64,000 bases of DNA, from positions 24,700,673-24,764,672 of the forward strand of contig CM055196.1 in assembly GCA_029224185.1 (NCBI GenBank), written 5' to 3'. A program made the translations under genes and the position numbers. The notes beneath the pieces were generated by a model. It was not told where the DNA came from and did not search any database. It worked only from the letters and a program-made list of their open reading frames with translations. The DNA is from Karalla daura. Its lineage: Eukaryota > Chordata > Actinopteri > Chaetodontiformes > Leiognathidae. Of the stretch, positions 13,604 through 25,900 are shown piece by piece (position 1 is the stretch's first letter; every line of letters starts with the position of its first letter).

Positions 13604-14722
13604 TGTCAGGGACCCAGTGTAGAAGCTGCTGTGTGTCAGTGGTGAAATATTCATGGTACGTGCCGTGGGTTTGACGAGCTGCTCTGACACCTCCATACTC
13701 TCCTCTCTTATTTTCATTTCCTCTCGGGCTGCAGCGTGTTACCTCGGCTCTCCCTCCTCTGCAGCTCTGCTCTCCACTGTTTGCCACCGTACTGTACAGT
13801 GTGCCTGGTGCCGTCATGCTGAAATCAAACCGTCCGTGTGCTGCTTTTTGCTTTTTACATTTTCATACCTTAGAGAGTGTTAAAAAAATGAGAAAGGCTG
13901 AAAACTGGAGAAAAAAAAATGCAAATCCTTGGAAAAATGTTGGCTGAACAGCTTTAATTTGAGCTTTCATTACCACTCTGTCGAAGGCTTTCATGCTAAA
14001 ACTGGCTCTTTATGCCGCACTCCTCAAGATCCTCCTCATCCGGTTATAATGGGAACACTCTCCTTCTAAATGTAAAATTAATGGAAAATTGAACCTCGGG
14101 TGCTGATTTCCTACATTTCCCAGCATGCTGTTGGGCATCCCTCGGAGGCCTCAGACAGACTAAATGAACTCAGCTGGAATTTGTGTTTAAGGTAATGTTA
14201 TGATAATAGTGATACCATCAGCAAGGGACAGAGAGGAACGAGTGTGAGAAAAAACCTCCTTTTCATTACCGCCGGCTTCTCCTCCTACACAGTGGCTGCT
14301 GCAGAGAGAATTTGTTTACTCTTGGTAAACATCAAAATATGACTCGTTTTTACCTTCAAACTCTTTTCTTACAACAGTGGAAATGTCTTCACAAAACTTT
14401 TGTGAAATTCAAATTTGGACAGCTTTACAAAAATGTTCATAGAAATGACTGCATTTGGAAAAAAAGAAAAGGTTAAGATCTTGTGAGGTGGCCCTCCATC
14501 TCCATTACTCCAGTATCACTGAGTCCAGTTTTGAGAGGAACGGTAGAGTCGAGGTGTGTCGGTTCATATGTTTCTGTGGCTGAACGCGTCAAAGCCAGAA
14601 AAAGCTGCGGTCCTGACAGACCTGTTTACATCCAAGGCTCCAGAGCGAGACAGCATTGATCAGCGTCTCACACTTCTGCATAATTTGCAGCAACACAGAA
14701 TGATTAGCCTCAGGGGAGATTG

Positions 14723-14748
14723 CATAAATAAATAAATAAATAAATAAC
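14723..14748. repeat. (AAAT)n repeat
   Basis: About six units of ATAA/AAAT. Confidence 0.9.
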
Positions 14749-15252
14749 TAATACGCAGGAGCGAGGAAAAGTTGCGGATGATCTTCTCATCTTTTTTTTC
14801 TCGGTACTCTCCCTTATACTGTAAGTCATCAGCACAAGGCTGCAGCCTCCATCTCCAAACTCTGCAGAAATATCAATATGGATTTAGGAGTCTCCCTGAA
14901 GCGAGGTCCTCAGCTAATTAAATCTGTAATCACTTTGTACTGTAAAAACACAAGCCGGGCGGGAGGAGGAGGAGGGATGGGGGGGGTGTATGTGGCGGTT
15001 TAAATGAGGGCCGTTGGAGTTTTATTTAACAAAGACTGCTAATTGGGTCAGAGCTCTTTATCCTCGTAAAGCACTGAGGTTTCCTGCCATCCATTCAGAG
15101 CGCTCTCGGCTCTTTGCTCTCGAGTGGAGGTCGACTCGCAGTGTGAGAGAGAGAGAGAGAAAGAGGAGGGGAAGGAGAGGTTACAGGGAAGACAGGCAGA
15201 GCCGCTGTCGTCAAGGCTAGAACAAGCAGGTACCCGACTCCAGCCTCCAGTC

Positions 15253-15452
<200 letters not shown>

Positions 15453-18328
15453 ACACACAGGGGAAGGGTCTTGAACACCCAGTGCTGTGTGATCAGACCT
15501 GGACTTGTAAACTTGTGGAGCTAATTATCAGGTCAACGTTTGACTCTTTGCTGTGAGGGTTTGAGCTGCAGCTCGAGCTTGTGTGGACCTGTGGGCGCAG
15601 ACGTTTGGGACAGAAAGAGCCATGAAAGAGTGTCATGTAGGTCACATTGTCATTTTTAACTCTGTCAGAATTGTTTTTTGTTTGATGTGTGGCAACAGTA
15701 AAATGTGTGTCTTTTCCAAACTGTGAGTAACTGATAACATTGAATATCAATGCAGTATTTGACTCACAGTAAGATCTGTAAATATGTTGGACAGCATTGA
15801 TAACATTTTGCCCTTTTTTGTCTGAAAGCAGCCGTGTTCCCACCTACCCACACATAATGGCAGGGAACTGAAATCAAATAGTCACTTACAGTAGATTCAG
15901 AGCAGCATGAGGTGAAACTGGAGAGAGAGAAAACAGACATCGTGTGAGACATTAAGGTGTTTAACCTGTCGTGGGCTGTGCACATTACATCAACAAATAG
16001 CCTCCATTTAGACTAAATAATGACACAGTGGATGAAGACTTCACAGAAAAAGACAAAAAAAACCCTAAAACAAAGGAATGTGCCACCTCTCCGTGGACAT
16101 CTCGTTACTCCTCCTCTGTTTCCCTTTTTAAAGCCGGAGGAGTCGCCGTGTGTTTCTCTCTGAGACTCGGCTCTGAGGTGGTGAACCCGGACTGCTTCCA
16201 TCCTCGCCGTTACTCACATGTGTGCGTCCCGGGGGCTCGTCGTCTAAAGAGCCCGGCCCGGAGAGGCAGGAGGGCCGAGCGCAGGATGGCGGGGTTAGCC
16301 CTGCCCTGGAGAAATCTTCTCGCTGACCTGATTTCTCTCGCTTGCTCCTTATATTCCCCAGGTCTTCTGCTCATATTCACCTGAACCGTGTGTCAGAGCC
16401 ATTTTGCAGAGGAAAAACAACTGAGGAACTGGAGCCGGACTCCAGTAGATTAATTGCAGATTGTAATGCAGACACGGTCCTGGCACCAGGCCGTCAGGTG
16501 TCCCCACAGATTTTTTGTTCCAACGTTTAATCTGGCAGATAATTGCATCCATTATTAGAAATTATGCACAACGTCTGGCTCAAGTCTGGTTGCAACTGTT
16601 TTCATGAATCCTCATCAATAGTGCGTGTTTTCGATGTCAGCGGGACAGCGAGTGTTGAGACGAATCTCTCATCACAGCTTGTCACATCCATCGAGCAGAG
16701 ATCTGAGTTAATATTAGTGATTGGTCCCCAAGTCACGTTCAGCCCCAGCTTTTCATTCCAGCATCTGGATTTAATTGGTGCAACGCTGTAAAGCCACAGC
16801 TGCTCTGCCTGTTAGGACAATAAATTACCCCAATTAGGAGTCGAACAAAAGAGGCTGTCTGACACCGCAGCCCGCCGCCACGCCTGGAGACTGAAATGCA
16901 ACGGGATGAGGCTTCTCGCTGACATGAAGCTGTACCCAAAACACCTGCCCCATCATCTCTCTGATCAAAACACAGTTCCAGCCCAGCGCGTATATAGAGC
17001 AGGAGGAGATTGCTTTGCATGGCCTGCTGCTCGCTGCAGTGTCAGGCTCAGGAGCTCCTCCTGCACAGACCGAACAGCGCGAGCATCGCTGTTTGAAATC
17101 GATGGCTGCTACGTACGGACGGCTGAAGGTGTGTAATTGCTGGGCGGATGATTAATTGCTGTTTGGATGATGAGTTGTGAATACATCCAGGTTTCCTGGC
17201 GGCCCGGCGTCCTTATCGATGGCGCCGGTAATGAAGGCAATAATGAGGGGAGGTTTAGGTGGATGTGGGATGGCAGAGACAATAGGAACATCTGTGCCCC
17301 TCTACAGTTAGACTATAATTGAGACCATATTTCATTTCCCTCCTTGAAGCCGGCCCCTACTATACTTTGCTCTCTGAAAGATGAGACATATTTATTTGGC
17401 GGCGTGGCGCGGCTCAGGTGGTCCGGGGCCTGAGACGGATGTGGAGCGGCCGCCGCCGTGCTCGCGGCCTCCATCTTGATCGGCACTCCTTCCACGTCCC
17501 GGCCCGGCCACGCCATCCCTTTGTCTCACCACTTGCTGTGAACACGCCATTAAGCCAGCCAGAGTTTGACAAGAAAAATGAAGTGTGCTATTTCCTGTGG
17601 CCTCGAGTGTCTTTCTGAATAATGAGTGCATTGCCTGGACCCCCCCGCCCCACCACCATCCACCCTCCCCTCTCGTCCCTCCCTCTTCCTGCCATCGCTT
17701 TTACTCTTCCCCTTGAAGTTCCACTCTGTCGAGAGTCGAGGGGTCTTTAGGTTGGAGCGAGAGAGAGAGAGGGGAAAAAAACTGTCACGCAAGACCTGTC
17801 AAACTAAATCTGGAAAGCCCAGAAAAAGAAAGGAGATTAGATAAATGGAGTGGATTTTATTGATGAAATCCTCATCCCATGTCACGGTATCAGAGTATTC
17901 AGAGTCAGCCCTGCTGAATCTCACCAAGTATCCATTATGATACAGCATCAGGGATGGGAATCTAGAAATGGCTCTTTCCTGCTCAATGACTCCCTTCATC
18001 ACCAACATGATGATGTCACATCCACGCTGCATCAGACGCACCTCTGAAGGTTAGTGCTGCTCCACTTACACCTGTGCAGCTTCTGTTTGGCTGCAGCTGC
18101 AGTCAGTGTACAGGAACATCACACTGATACACGATGCTACGTTATTCTGCTCTTAAAGTGGAACTTTAAACTAAAGTTAGAGACATGTCACTGTGGTTTT
18201 GTCTCTTTCTCTCTTTTTTGTCATTGAAGTTTTTAGTTTCCATTTAATAAAAAAAACATGACAAAACAAAAGCATTGCGTGTCCTGTATGCTCTGTTAAG
18301 AGGAGAAGGATCAATCAGAACAACAATC

Positions 18329-18400
18329 AGAACTTTATTGTCATTATCATTGATACAATGATAATATTGAAACTCAGAGTGCAGCAGCATTGAAATTCCA
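18329..18400 (-). mobile_element. Possible LINE 3' tail
   Basis: AACTTTATTGTCATTATCAT followed by TGATACAATG resembles the TTTATTGTCATT..ACAATG tails of fish retroelements that I recall. It is followed by AATA-rich sequence to about 18460. Only a tail is visible. Confidence 0.35.
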
Positions 18401-19118
18401 ATAACAATATAATAAGAATAATAAAATGCAATATAGTAACAATAATAAAATAGAATAGGATTAATGATATTTGAAGAAACTCAAAACAGAAACTGTAAAT
18501 GCAACAAGAAAAGAAAGCCAAGGTCCTGAGTGGAGTGCAGGTATATGCGTAACAGACTCTGCATATTCACTGACGTGTACAATATGAATGCAGCTGTGTT
18601 CACGTCTAACGACACATCAAACGGCTTCAGCAGCACAGCTGGATCACAGCAAAGCGCTACCTCCACCACGGCACAACCTCTCAAATGAAATGATAGATCC
18701 GCTGCGATTTTCCTCCCTCAGCCTTATTTCTCCCAATTACCAGCGTGTGAGCAAACAGTCTGACACGACTGACCTCCTCTGTGAGAGCCGTGGTCATGAC
18801 TGGAAGGCTCTCCCTGCTTATTATGACAGAAGTGTTATGGTAATGGACGGAGAAGGCTGCACCGTGGCGATAGCGCTGCGGGAAGGGATAGCCTATTATC
18901 CACCACTGTGTGCTGGTAGTGATGGTGAGAGCGAGGCCATCCGATCTGTTATGGTGATGATGCATTTTAAACGCACACTGCCTGTTATATGTCAGTGGAG
19001 GGATAATGGCAGTGCAGGAGCGTCCTCTGGGTTATGGTCACCATGCCATGGCAAACGGTGAGAAGTTCCACTCAGAGTGGAGACGAGGCGATGGATTGAT
19101 GGAAGGTAGTGCCAGGGT

Positions 19119-19120
<2 letters not shown>

Positions 19121-19162
<42 letters not shown>
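19121..19162. repeat. (TC)21 microsatellite
   Basis: Uninterrupted TC dinucleotides. A short (GT)8 follows at 19201-19216. Confidence 0.95.
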
Positions 19163-19164
<2 letters not shown>

Positions 19165-19599
19165 GGGCCAGCCTCTGTGGAAGGGACGACACAATGTGCA
19201 GTGTGTGTGTGTGTGTAGGTGGCTCCATGCGTACGACAAACAAGCAGCATGCAGCGGCGGCAGAGCAGTAGTTAGCTGTCTGCTCGGCGCCTCGCCTCCA
19301 CCGTGATGTATGTTTATGGCCCATCATCTCTAGCCAATTAGCCTGCCTCAGAGTGGGAGCTGCACCTTCCCATCACAGCCATCAGTGGCTGAGCGTGGAG
19401 AGACACGGCGACAGTTAGCGTTCCCGGACACCCTGCCTGCCGCCGCGCTGTGCTCCTGTCCTCGGGGGGCTCTGGAGACTCCTCTTCAGGAAGTAAGCCA
19501 CTGGGTAGCAGCGTCTGCTGAGTCTACAGCCGCTCTGGGAATTGGAGGCTTGTTGACTGTGAATCCGTGTGGGTGCTGTAACTTAGCTCCAGTCTGTCT

Positions 19600-19615
19600 G
19601 TGAGTGTGTGTGTGA

Positions 19616-19648
<33 letters not shown>
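19600..19648. repeat. (GT)n microsatellite
   Basis: GT dinucleotides with two GA interruptions at the left; the right 29 bases are pure. Confidence 0.95.
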
Positions 19649-19649
<1 letters not shown>

Positions 19650-19923
19650 AAACTTTGTAAATGTCATGTTTCCCACACACTCTGGTGTTTGCTTCAGCGT
19701 GAGCGGCGTGGCTCGCTCTCAGGTCGGTGCACGCAGGCTGACGTGGCTAAACGATGTGTGATCAGCGGAAGGACTCACAGCTGCAGAGCTGCACAGTAAC
19801 CTCGGCGTGTTGCCTGTCTTTGCTCCGCAGACGACGCAGCTGAGGCAGACGTGTTCACGTGTCTGGTCCAGGTCGACCTGCAGACCTCCGTCTACACACA
19901 CATCTGACTTATACAAGGTAATT

Positions 19924-19928
<5 letters not shown>

Positions 19929-19958
<30 letters not shown>
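19929..19958. repeat. (CT)n microsatellite
   Basis: About 15 CT units with one CCT variant at the left. Confidence 0.9.
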
Positions 19959-22774
19959 TGCTTTTTGTCTGTGTTTGCACCCAGAGAAAAGTGTTTTCTG
20001 CTCTGGATTATTATTATTATTTTGGTTTGGTTCACAGTAGCTGCCTCAGATTGCTTCTGCACGATAACAGTCTCATGCAGAGAGGTGACATTAGAAAAGG
20101 TAAAGCGAATCAAAGCATCAGTGCTGCAGCCATGAAGACTAATTTGCCTCTCTAGCAGGGAGTTGTTTTTAACCCTGCTGCCACTGATGAGGAGTGTGAC
20201 TTCATCTCAGGCGATCCTGACTCTCCACATTTGGATGATTCCTCTGTGAAACTGAGAATGCAGAGTGGCAAGACAAGGGCTCGCATTTTTATTTATTTAT
20301 TTGTTCTCTTCTTGCTCGATATTCACACAGTGTGACAGATTGAAACTGCAAAGCTGTGTTTGTGTTGGCTAGACGAAGGAACGCCTCTGCCCAGAGGGTT
20401 TATCAGGGAGAGAAAATATTGACCGCCAACAGTTGCACTTTGCTGGTGTTATTGCTTTTCACACTTGCGTGATGCAGACAGCATTCGCCAGGCGCAACAA
20501 TTGTAAACCCACCACTGCACCGACGTTGTGCTGCTCTTCCGGGCCGGGCAGAATCTCCAGCTCATTGTCTGTTTGCATTTCAGTTTATATCACCCAAGTG
20601 TTTGTTTTTTACAGACAAATATAATAGCGCAGAAACAAGGTGAGAGGAAAATTCTCAGTCCTAAGTTGAGATGCGAAACCCAGAGGGCATCTCTAGGCTT
20701 TCTAAATTAAGACAATGAAACAACAGCAGAGTGTTTGGGTTGTGTGTGTCTGCCAAACAACCTCTCTGATTACTGTGAGTCCACAGGTGAAGTCTCTCCA
20801 TCACCTCAGTATGAGAGGGGAGCGGTGCAGCTGTGTGCGACCACAGCTGGCGTAATTAGAAACGTTGCAATGCAGCTTCTGCCAGGACACGACTGAAGGC
20901 TGAGTTATTACGTACTTGCTTAAAAAGATTATAACTTTTAATGGGATTGCAAAGCGCCAAAATAATCAGATCATGCCAAATGATCATCCCCGACTCCTAA
21001 ACGGTGAGGATGCTACAGAGTGATTCCCTAAATGTTCTCAGCCTCTTCAGTAACATCCTGCATATAATCATTGGCTTCACAAAGTGTTTTTCTTTGTTCC
21101 TTTCTCAGTTTGTCATGATCCAGGTGTTTTTCCATATTGATTCTGGTACAAATGGCTCAAGAACTGCTCCTGGATTAAACTCACAATAAGCAAATACTTC
21201 TACACTATACTTCTTGACTGAATGTTAAGTGATTGCCAGATTCCCATATTATGCTTTAATTTTGTTTTACGCAGTTAAGTTAAAGCTGGGTCTCTACAGA
21301 ATAAGTGACATAACTCATTTATTTGTATTTTATCCAGACTCATGCTGAGTTTCATGCACTCTTTTTAGCTCTGATCATTTTGTGCCAAATTTGCCTCGAG
21401 CGTAATTACCTTAAAATAGTTTTCTGATTTAATTAAAAGGAGAAGATGGAGTAAACTTCAGGAGATAGGGTGTAGGCTTTATTTTCCAAATGGTGCAACT
21501 GCACATATCAATATTTGGGCAGACTTCATTTAAGCACTCCTCCAACTAGTGTGTGTTGGATTTCGGTTGCCTCATAAATTCTGCTATTCTCTGAACTCTG
21601 CATCACAAACGGGCGGCACCACTGTATCTGGTTTCATTTTCTAACCAAGAAGCTTGTGAAGTGTTGCACTCCAGTCAACGAGACGTTTGACATTCTGAAG
21701 CAGCTGGGACTCGAAACAGTTTAAATCAGAGATCGAGGTGATGCTCCACATTCTCATCTGCTTCAATGGCACAACCAGCGTGGGTGTGCATTAAAGATTC
21801 ATGCAAACAGATGTTTCTTCTACGGGACAGCGTGGCTCAGAGCAGAGCAGTGTGCTCAGATTTCAAATTAAGGAAATGTGGAGGAGCTGGCTTTGAAGGG
21901 ACATCACAGGTTAGCGTGTGAGAGCGGGACATTAACAGGACGTGGTCAGAAGCACACAGAACAGTCAGATGAAGCGCTGCGGTGAGATCTGACCCACATT
22001 TGCCAAATCACTCACTTCACCTCTCTTTCCCGACACAAAAGCTGCGGTATCTGGAAGTGGTCGACGGGAGTCAAATTAGTCATTTCCACACAACACGTTG
22101 CTCTGACCTTTACTTGATAAGGATGACTGAATGTTGAATCATGAAGCCACGCAGTCGTGGAAGGCTGGAGAGACAGGTGTGCATTTATCTGAACTGACAT
22201 TTGTACAATATTTCACGGGAGATGCACTAATGATATATATGGCAGATCCCTGAAGGCGCTGAGTGCAGCCTGATGTCTGCTAGGTGCCGGGGACGCTGCC
22301 ACGGTTGCCGCTGTCTCCCAGGCCTGGCTGCGCTCCGACTCCTCTGTTTACTCACACCTTCGCTCATTTCCTCCGCGCGTCGTGTATCCAGGTTACACCC
22401 TTCTCCATCTTTGCTCTCGTGTCTGCTGGAGGCCGAGGGGATTGTTCAGAGAGCGAAAGCTTCATCAAATATCTACATCTGCGCTGCATTGAAATGGATT
22501 AAACATACAGACGGAGCTGAAACCACCAGTGTGTGTGTGTGTTATATTCTCAACGCCTCACAAAAAACTGCAGTAAACAACGTTTAAGTGTGCGGCAGAA
22601 AGGCATCAAGACGGGCCACGACCTCCTCACTGCTCCGTGGTGACTGTTGAATGGTAATGTGATGGGCTGATTGCCAATTTACAGCTGACACAGACGCACT
22701 GCTCCACTGAATCAAAGGACAGCAAACACAAGCCGTACGACCAGCTCCATCCAAATATTGTCTGCTTTTCTGTA

Positions 22775-22808
22775 CCCCCTCCTCCTCCTCCTCCTCCTCT
22801 TCCTCCCC
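22775..22808. repeat. (CTC)n trinucleotide repeat
   Basis: About ten CTC units with one TTC variant. Confidence 0.9.
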
Positions 22809-25667
22809 AGAATGATACTCTCTATCACAGCATCTGGAGGGGAAAATATGATTGAAAAACGGCATTGAGGAAGTGGGAATGACAGTGTTTTCACCTCTCA
22901 GCCCAGAGTCACACCTCGCTCCGGCGCCGCCTGCCACGGCGAGCAGCTCCTGCCGGATATGGCGGTAATAAGCAGATGATCCCCTTTAGAAATAACAGCT
23001 GGCTGTGTTTTTCTAATGGTGCGGCTCCATCACCAGCCGTCACTCCTCGTTCATCAGCAGCTGTTAGCCATGCAGCCTATGTAATTGCTCCGGCTCTGTG
23101 CTCCAGCAGTCAGATAAACGCAGCAGAGGAAGCCGAGGCTTCGCCTGCACGTCTGCGTCCTGCCAGCCTGGCCTCGGCTGCAGGCCTCTGGAGCTAACGA
23201 GCAGCAGATACCCGCGCTCTCTCTCTCTCTCTCCGGCAGGTGATTTGTTTTTCATAGCGTAGAGCACCTCTGAAAGGTGGTCATTAAGCACAGCGTTTTT
23301 CCATCATGTGAAATCATGTTAGCTCTTAGGCTTCTGAATCGTTATTACAACTACATCGTGCTTGAAAAGCTTTTCATTTTCTAATTAATTTTCAACTGTA
23401 CCTGGGGATGATCCGCTAACAGAGCAGTGTGATCTATGCTTTGGCAGCCAGGGCTCAACTAAATCACTTCACAACTGCCTTTAGATAACGTTGGAAAGTT
23501 CCTGTTGGTTTAGAGTGTTGTGAAATACAGTTAGCCGTCAGTCTGACACGTTAACCCTCACCCAGCGCTCCCGTCTAGACGCCTCACCCACACTTAATGA
23601 TCACACTTGAAGAAATTGTGATTTTGCTTGGAGTTCAGCTCCGTTCCCACCTGAGCCTCAACTCCCTCATTAATTCTGACAACTAGACAAAGCTGGGAAC
23701 TGGGCTGAGAAACAGAGTGAATTAAAGCAGAGGTGAGGCGCAGGTCAGGGAGCAGCTGATTGGCTGTGGCAACACTGGAGAAGGGGGCGGAGCCGACTAA
23801 TGCTGACGATCCGACAGAGAGGGGAGAGCCGAGCACGCACAGGCGAGCGAGCTGATCCAACAACACATCACACATGAGCAAACTTAGAGTGAAGCTTCAG
23901 GACATCCACCAGTTTCAGCCTCATAAAGTGCATCTCCCCCAGAAATATGCAAAAATTACATTGCAAAAGAGTGAAAATTCCTCAGTTTTGAAAGATTCAT
24001 GAGTGCAACAACATCGTTATGCTCTCATGAGGTGTATTTTTCAGATGTTCCGAGATAAACGGTTATCATAAAAGTGTAAAAGAAATAAACATGGAGTCAC
24101 ATAACCAGTTACCATAAGCACAGAGGAGACTGAACTGTTTCTAAATCTAATCCAAAGAAAAAAAACCAATGGAAACTTCATTTTTTGAATGTGCAGCCTC
24201 TTTAAAGTTGAGTCTTTAGGCACCAGATTTTCTGAAAGTCATTGGAAGTTGCAAGACACACAGAGCTCTCTCCAGTGGAAACAAGTAGCAACTGAGCTAT
24301 ATCGAAACTTTCATTTAGTGAAAAACTATAATGAAATGTATTTACATTCTTGTCACAAGAAATTTTCAGTTTTTCTTTGCTCGAAGGAAAAAAGTGCAAG
24401 ACAAGTTCTTCAAACTGTAACTTAGTATAAAAGCTGTTAATATCTTTGCACGGCAGTGGTATCTTTCTCTCAAAACTTGGAGGTAACACATCAGAGACGT
24501 ATAACGCCCTCCCCTGGATCGTGGACGTGCCACTATCTTTGTCCTACACCCACATGGTGTTTTTCAGCGAGCTGGAAACCCACTCAGCATTCTATATTTC
24601 TCTCCTTTCGGGTCGAGAGCAGATACAGAGCGCCAACCCCACGGGACGTCGATTCCCACCAATGCTCCTGGACTCTACAGTAGCACTTTGCCCCGGTGTC
24701 ACAGTGGAGGAGAGGAGAAGCCGAGCGAAAGAGAGAAGACTATGAGCTTAATGTAGATCTGTCATCAGCTGGCTGCAGATCAAAAGAGCAGCATTGGCAG
24801 GCGGAGCACAGAATCCACCAGAGCCTCCTCTCTATGCCAAGCTCCAGCTTCTCTGAGGTAGACGAGCACAGAGGGGCCTGGCTCCAGGCAAGGAGCGCGT
24901 CTATCTCTGAGTCTGTGTGTGTGCTTGTACGTGTGCGTGCGTGCGTGTGTGTGTTTTCGGGGGCGGAGAGGTGTGGGCACATGCACAGTGTCTCAAGGCA
25001 AAGGATCTGGCACTTTGAAAATGTCACCAGAATCCCAGAAACAAAAAAACACAAGAGGAGAATGGAGAAAGTGTGATGAACAGACGCGTATGCTCTGGGA
25101 GGTGTGGGATTTGGAGGCTGTGGAAGGCGGGATCGCTCTCTCCGAGTGGGAGACTGGGAGGAATAAAAGCGGTGGCACAGAGACAGAGATGCGTTTTTTC
25201 GTTTTTCTTTCTTGACTCTACACCTCTGCAGTGTTAGTGAACAACTGTTAAGTGGGTCCAAGGATGCATGTATATTGCAACCTTCTGAGGTTTGGAGGTT
25301 CTTTCTTTCAGCTCTGATGGTTCAGTATGTTGAGTAGCTGGGGCACCTGTGCTGTTCCACTATCACAGAGCAGCACCATTGTGCTGATTCCAGACTGAAT
25401 ATTAAATATTTGATTCTTTGTCCCCGGCCATCGGTTGAAAGGCTGCTGAGAGCCTTTTAAGTCTGTGATGCTGTCTGACTTATGCACTCATCAGTCTCAC
25501 CCAATGACAGCCAGCATGGTGCAGACACGGTTTTAAGAACTTTCTCTGTTATTCAGCATCTGAGAGTCAGCGAGCCGGCCGCAGGTCTGCAGCCATGCCA
25601 TCGTCTCCTGAGTGAATCGTGTCAGTGCTGTGGCATGATCGGTGCTTTATCGGTGCTTACATGTGAG

Positions 25668-25900
25668 CAAAGATGCAACTACTAATCTATTAATCCACAA
25701 TGAATTGATCAGCAACTTTCAATAAGTGTTTAGTGGGTTTAATCATTGCTTTTAATGAAATGAGTCTGATCTCAGCTTTAATATTTTCTGGTTTCTTTAG
25801 ATTCTGAAAATTGAATGTCATTGTCAGTGATGACAAAAGGAAGGCACTTAAAGATCTTATCTTTGCCTTTGTGAAACAAGCTTTAATAATTTTCCTGGCT
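25668..25900. mobile_element. Decayed hAT-type miniature element, related to the one at 50785
   Basis: GATGCAACTACTAATCTATT followed by AATCCACAATGAATTGATCA resembles the 'GCTGCAACTAA...GATTAATC' terminus of a widespread fish miniature element. The interior TTTTCTGGTTTCTTTAGATT also fits my memory of that family. The right end is lost or unrecognisable. Confidence 0.5.

Noticed and set aside
24740..25261. 173-residue open frame on the - strand
   Set aside because: It crosses a (GT)n-like stretch and has no recognisable family or splice context.
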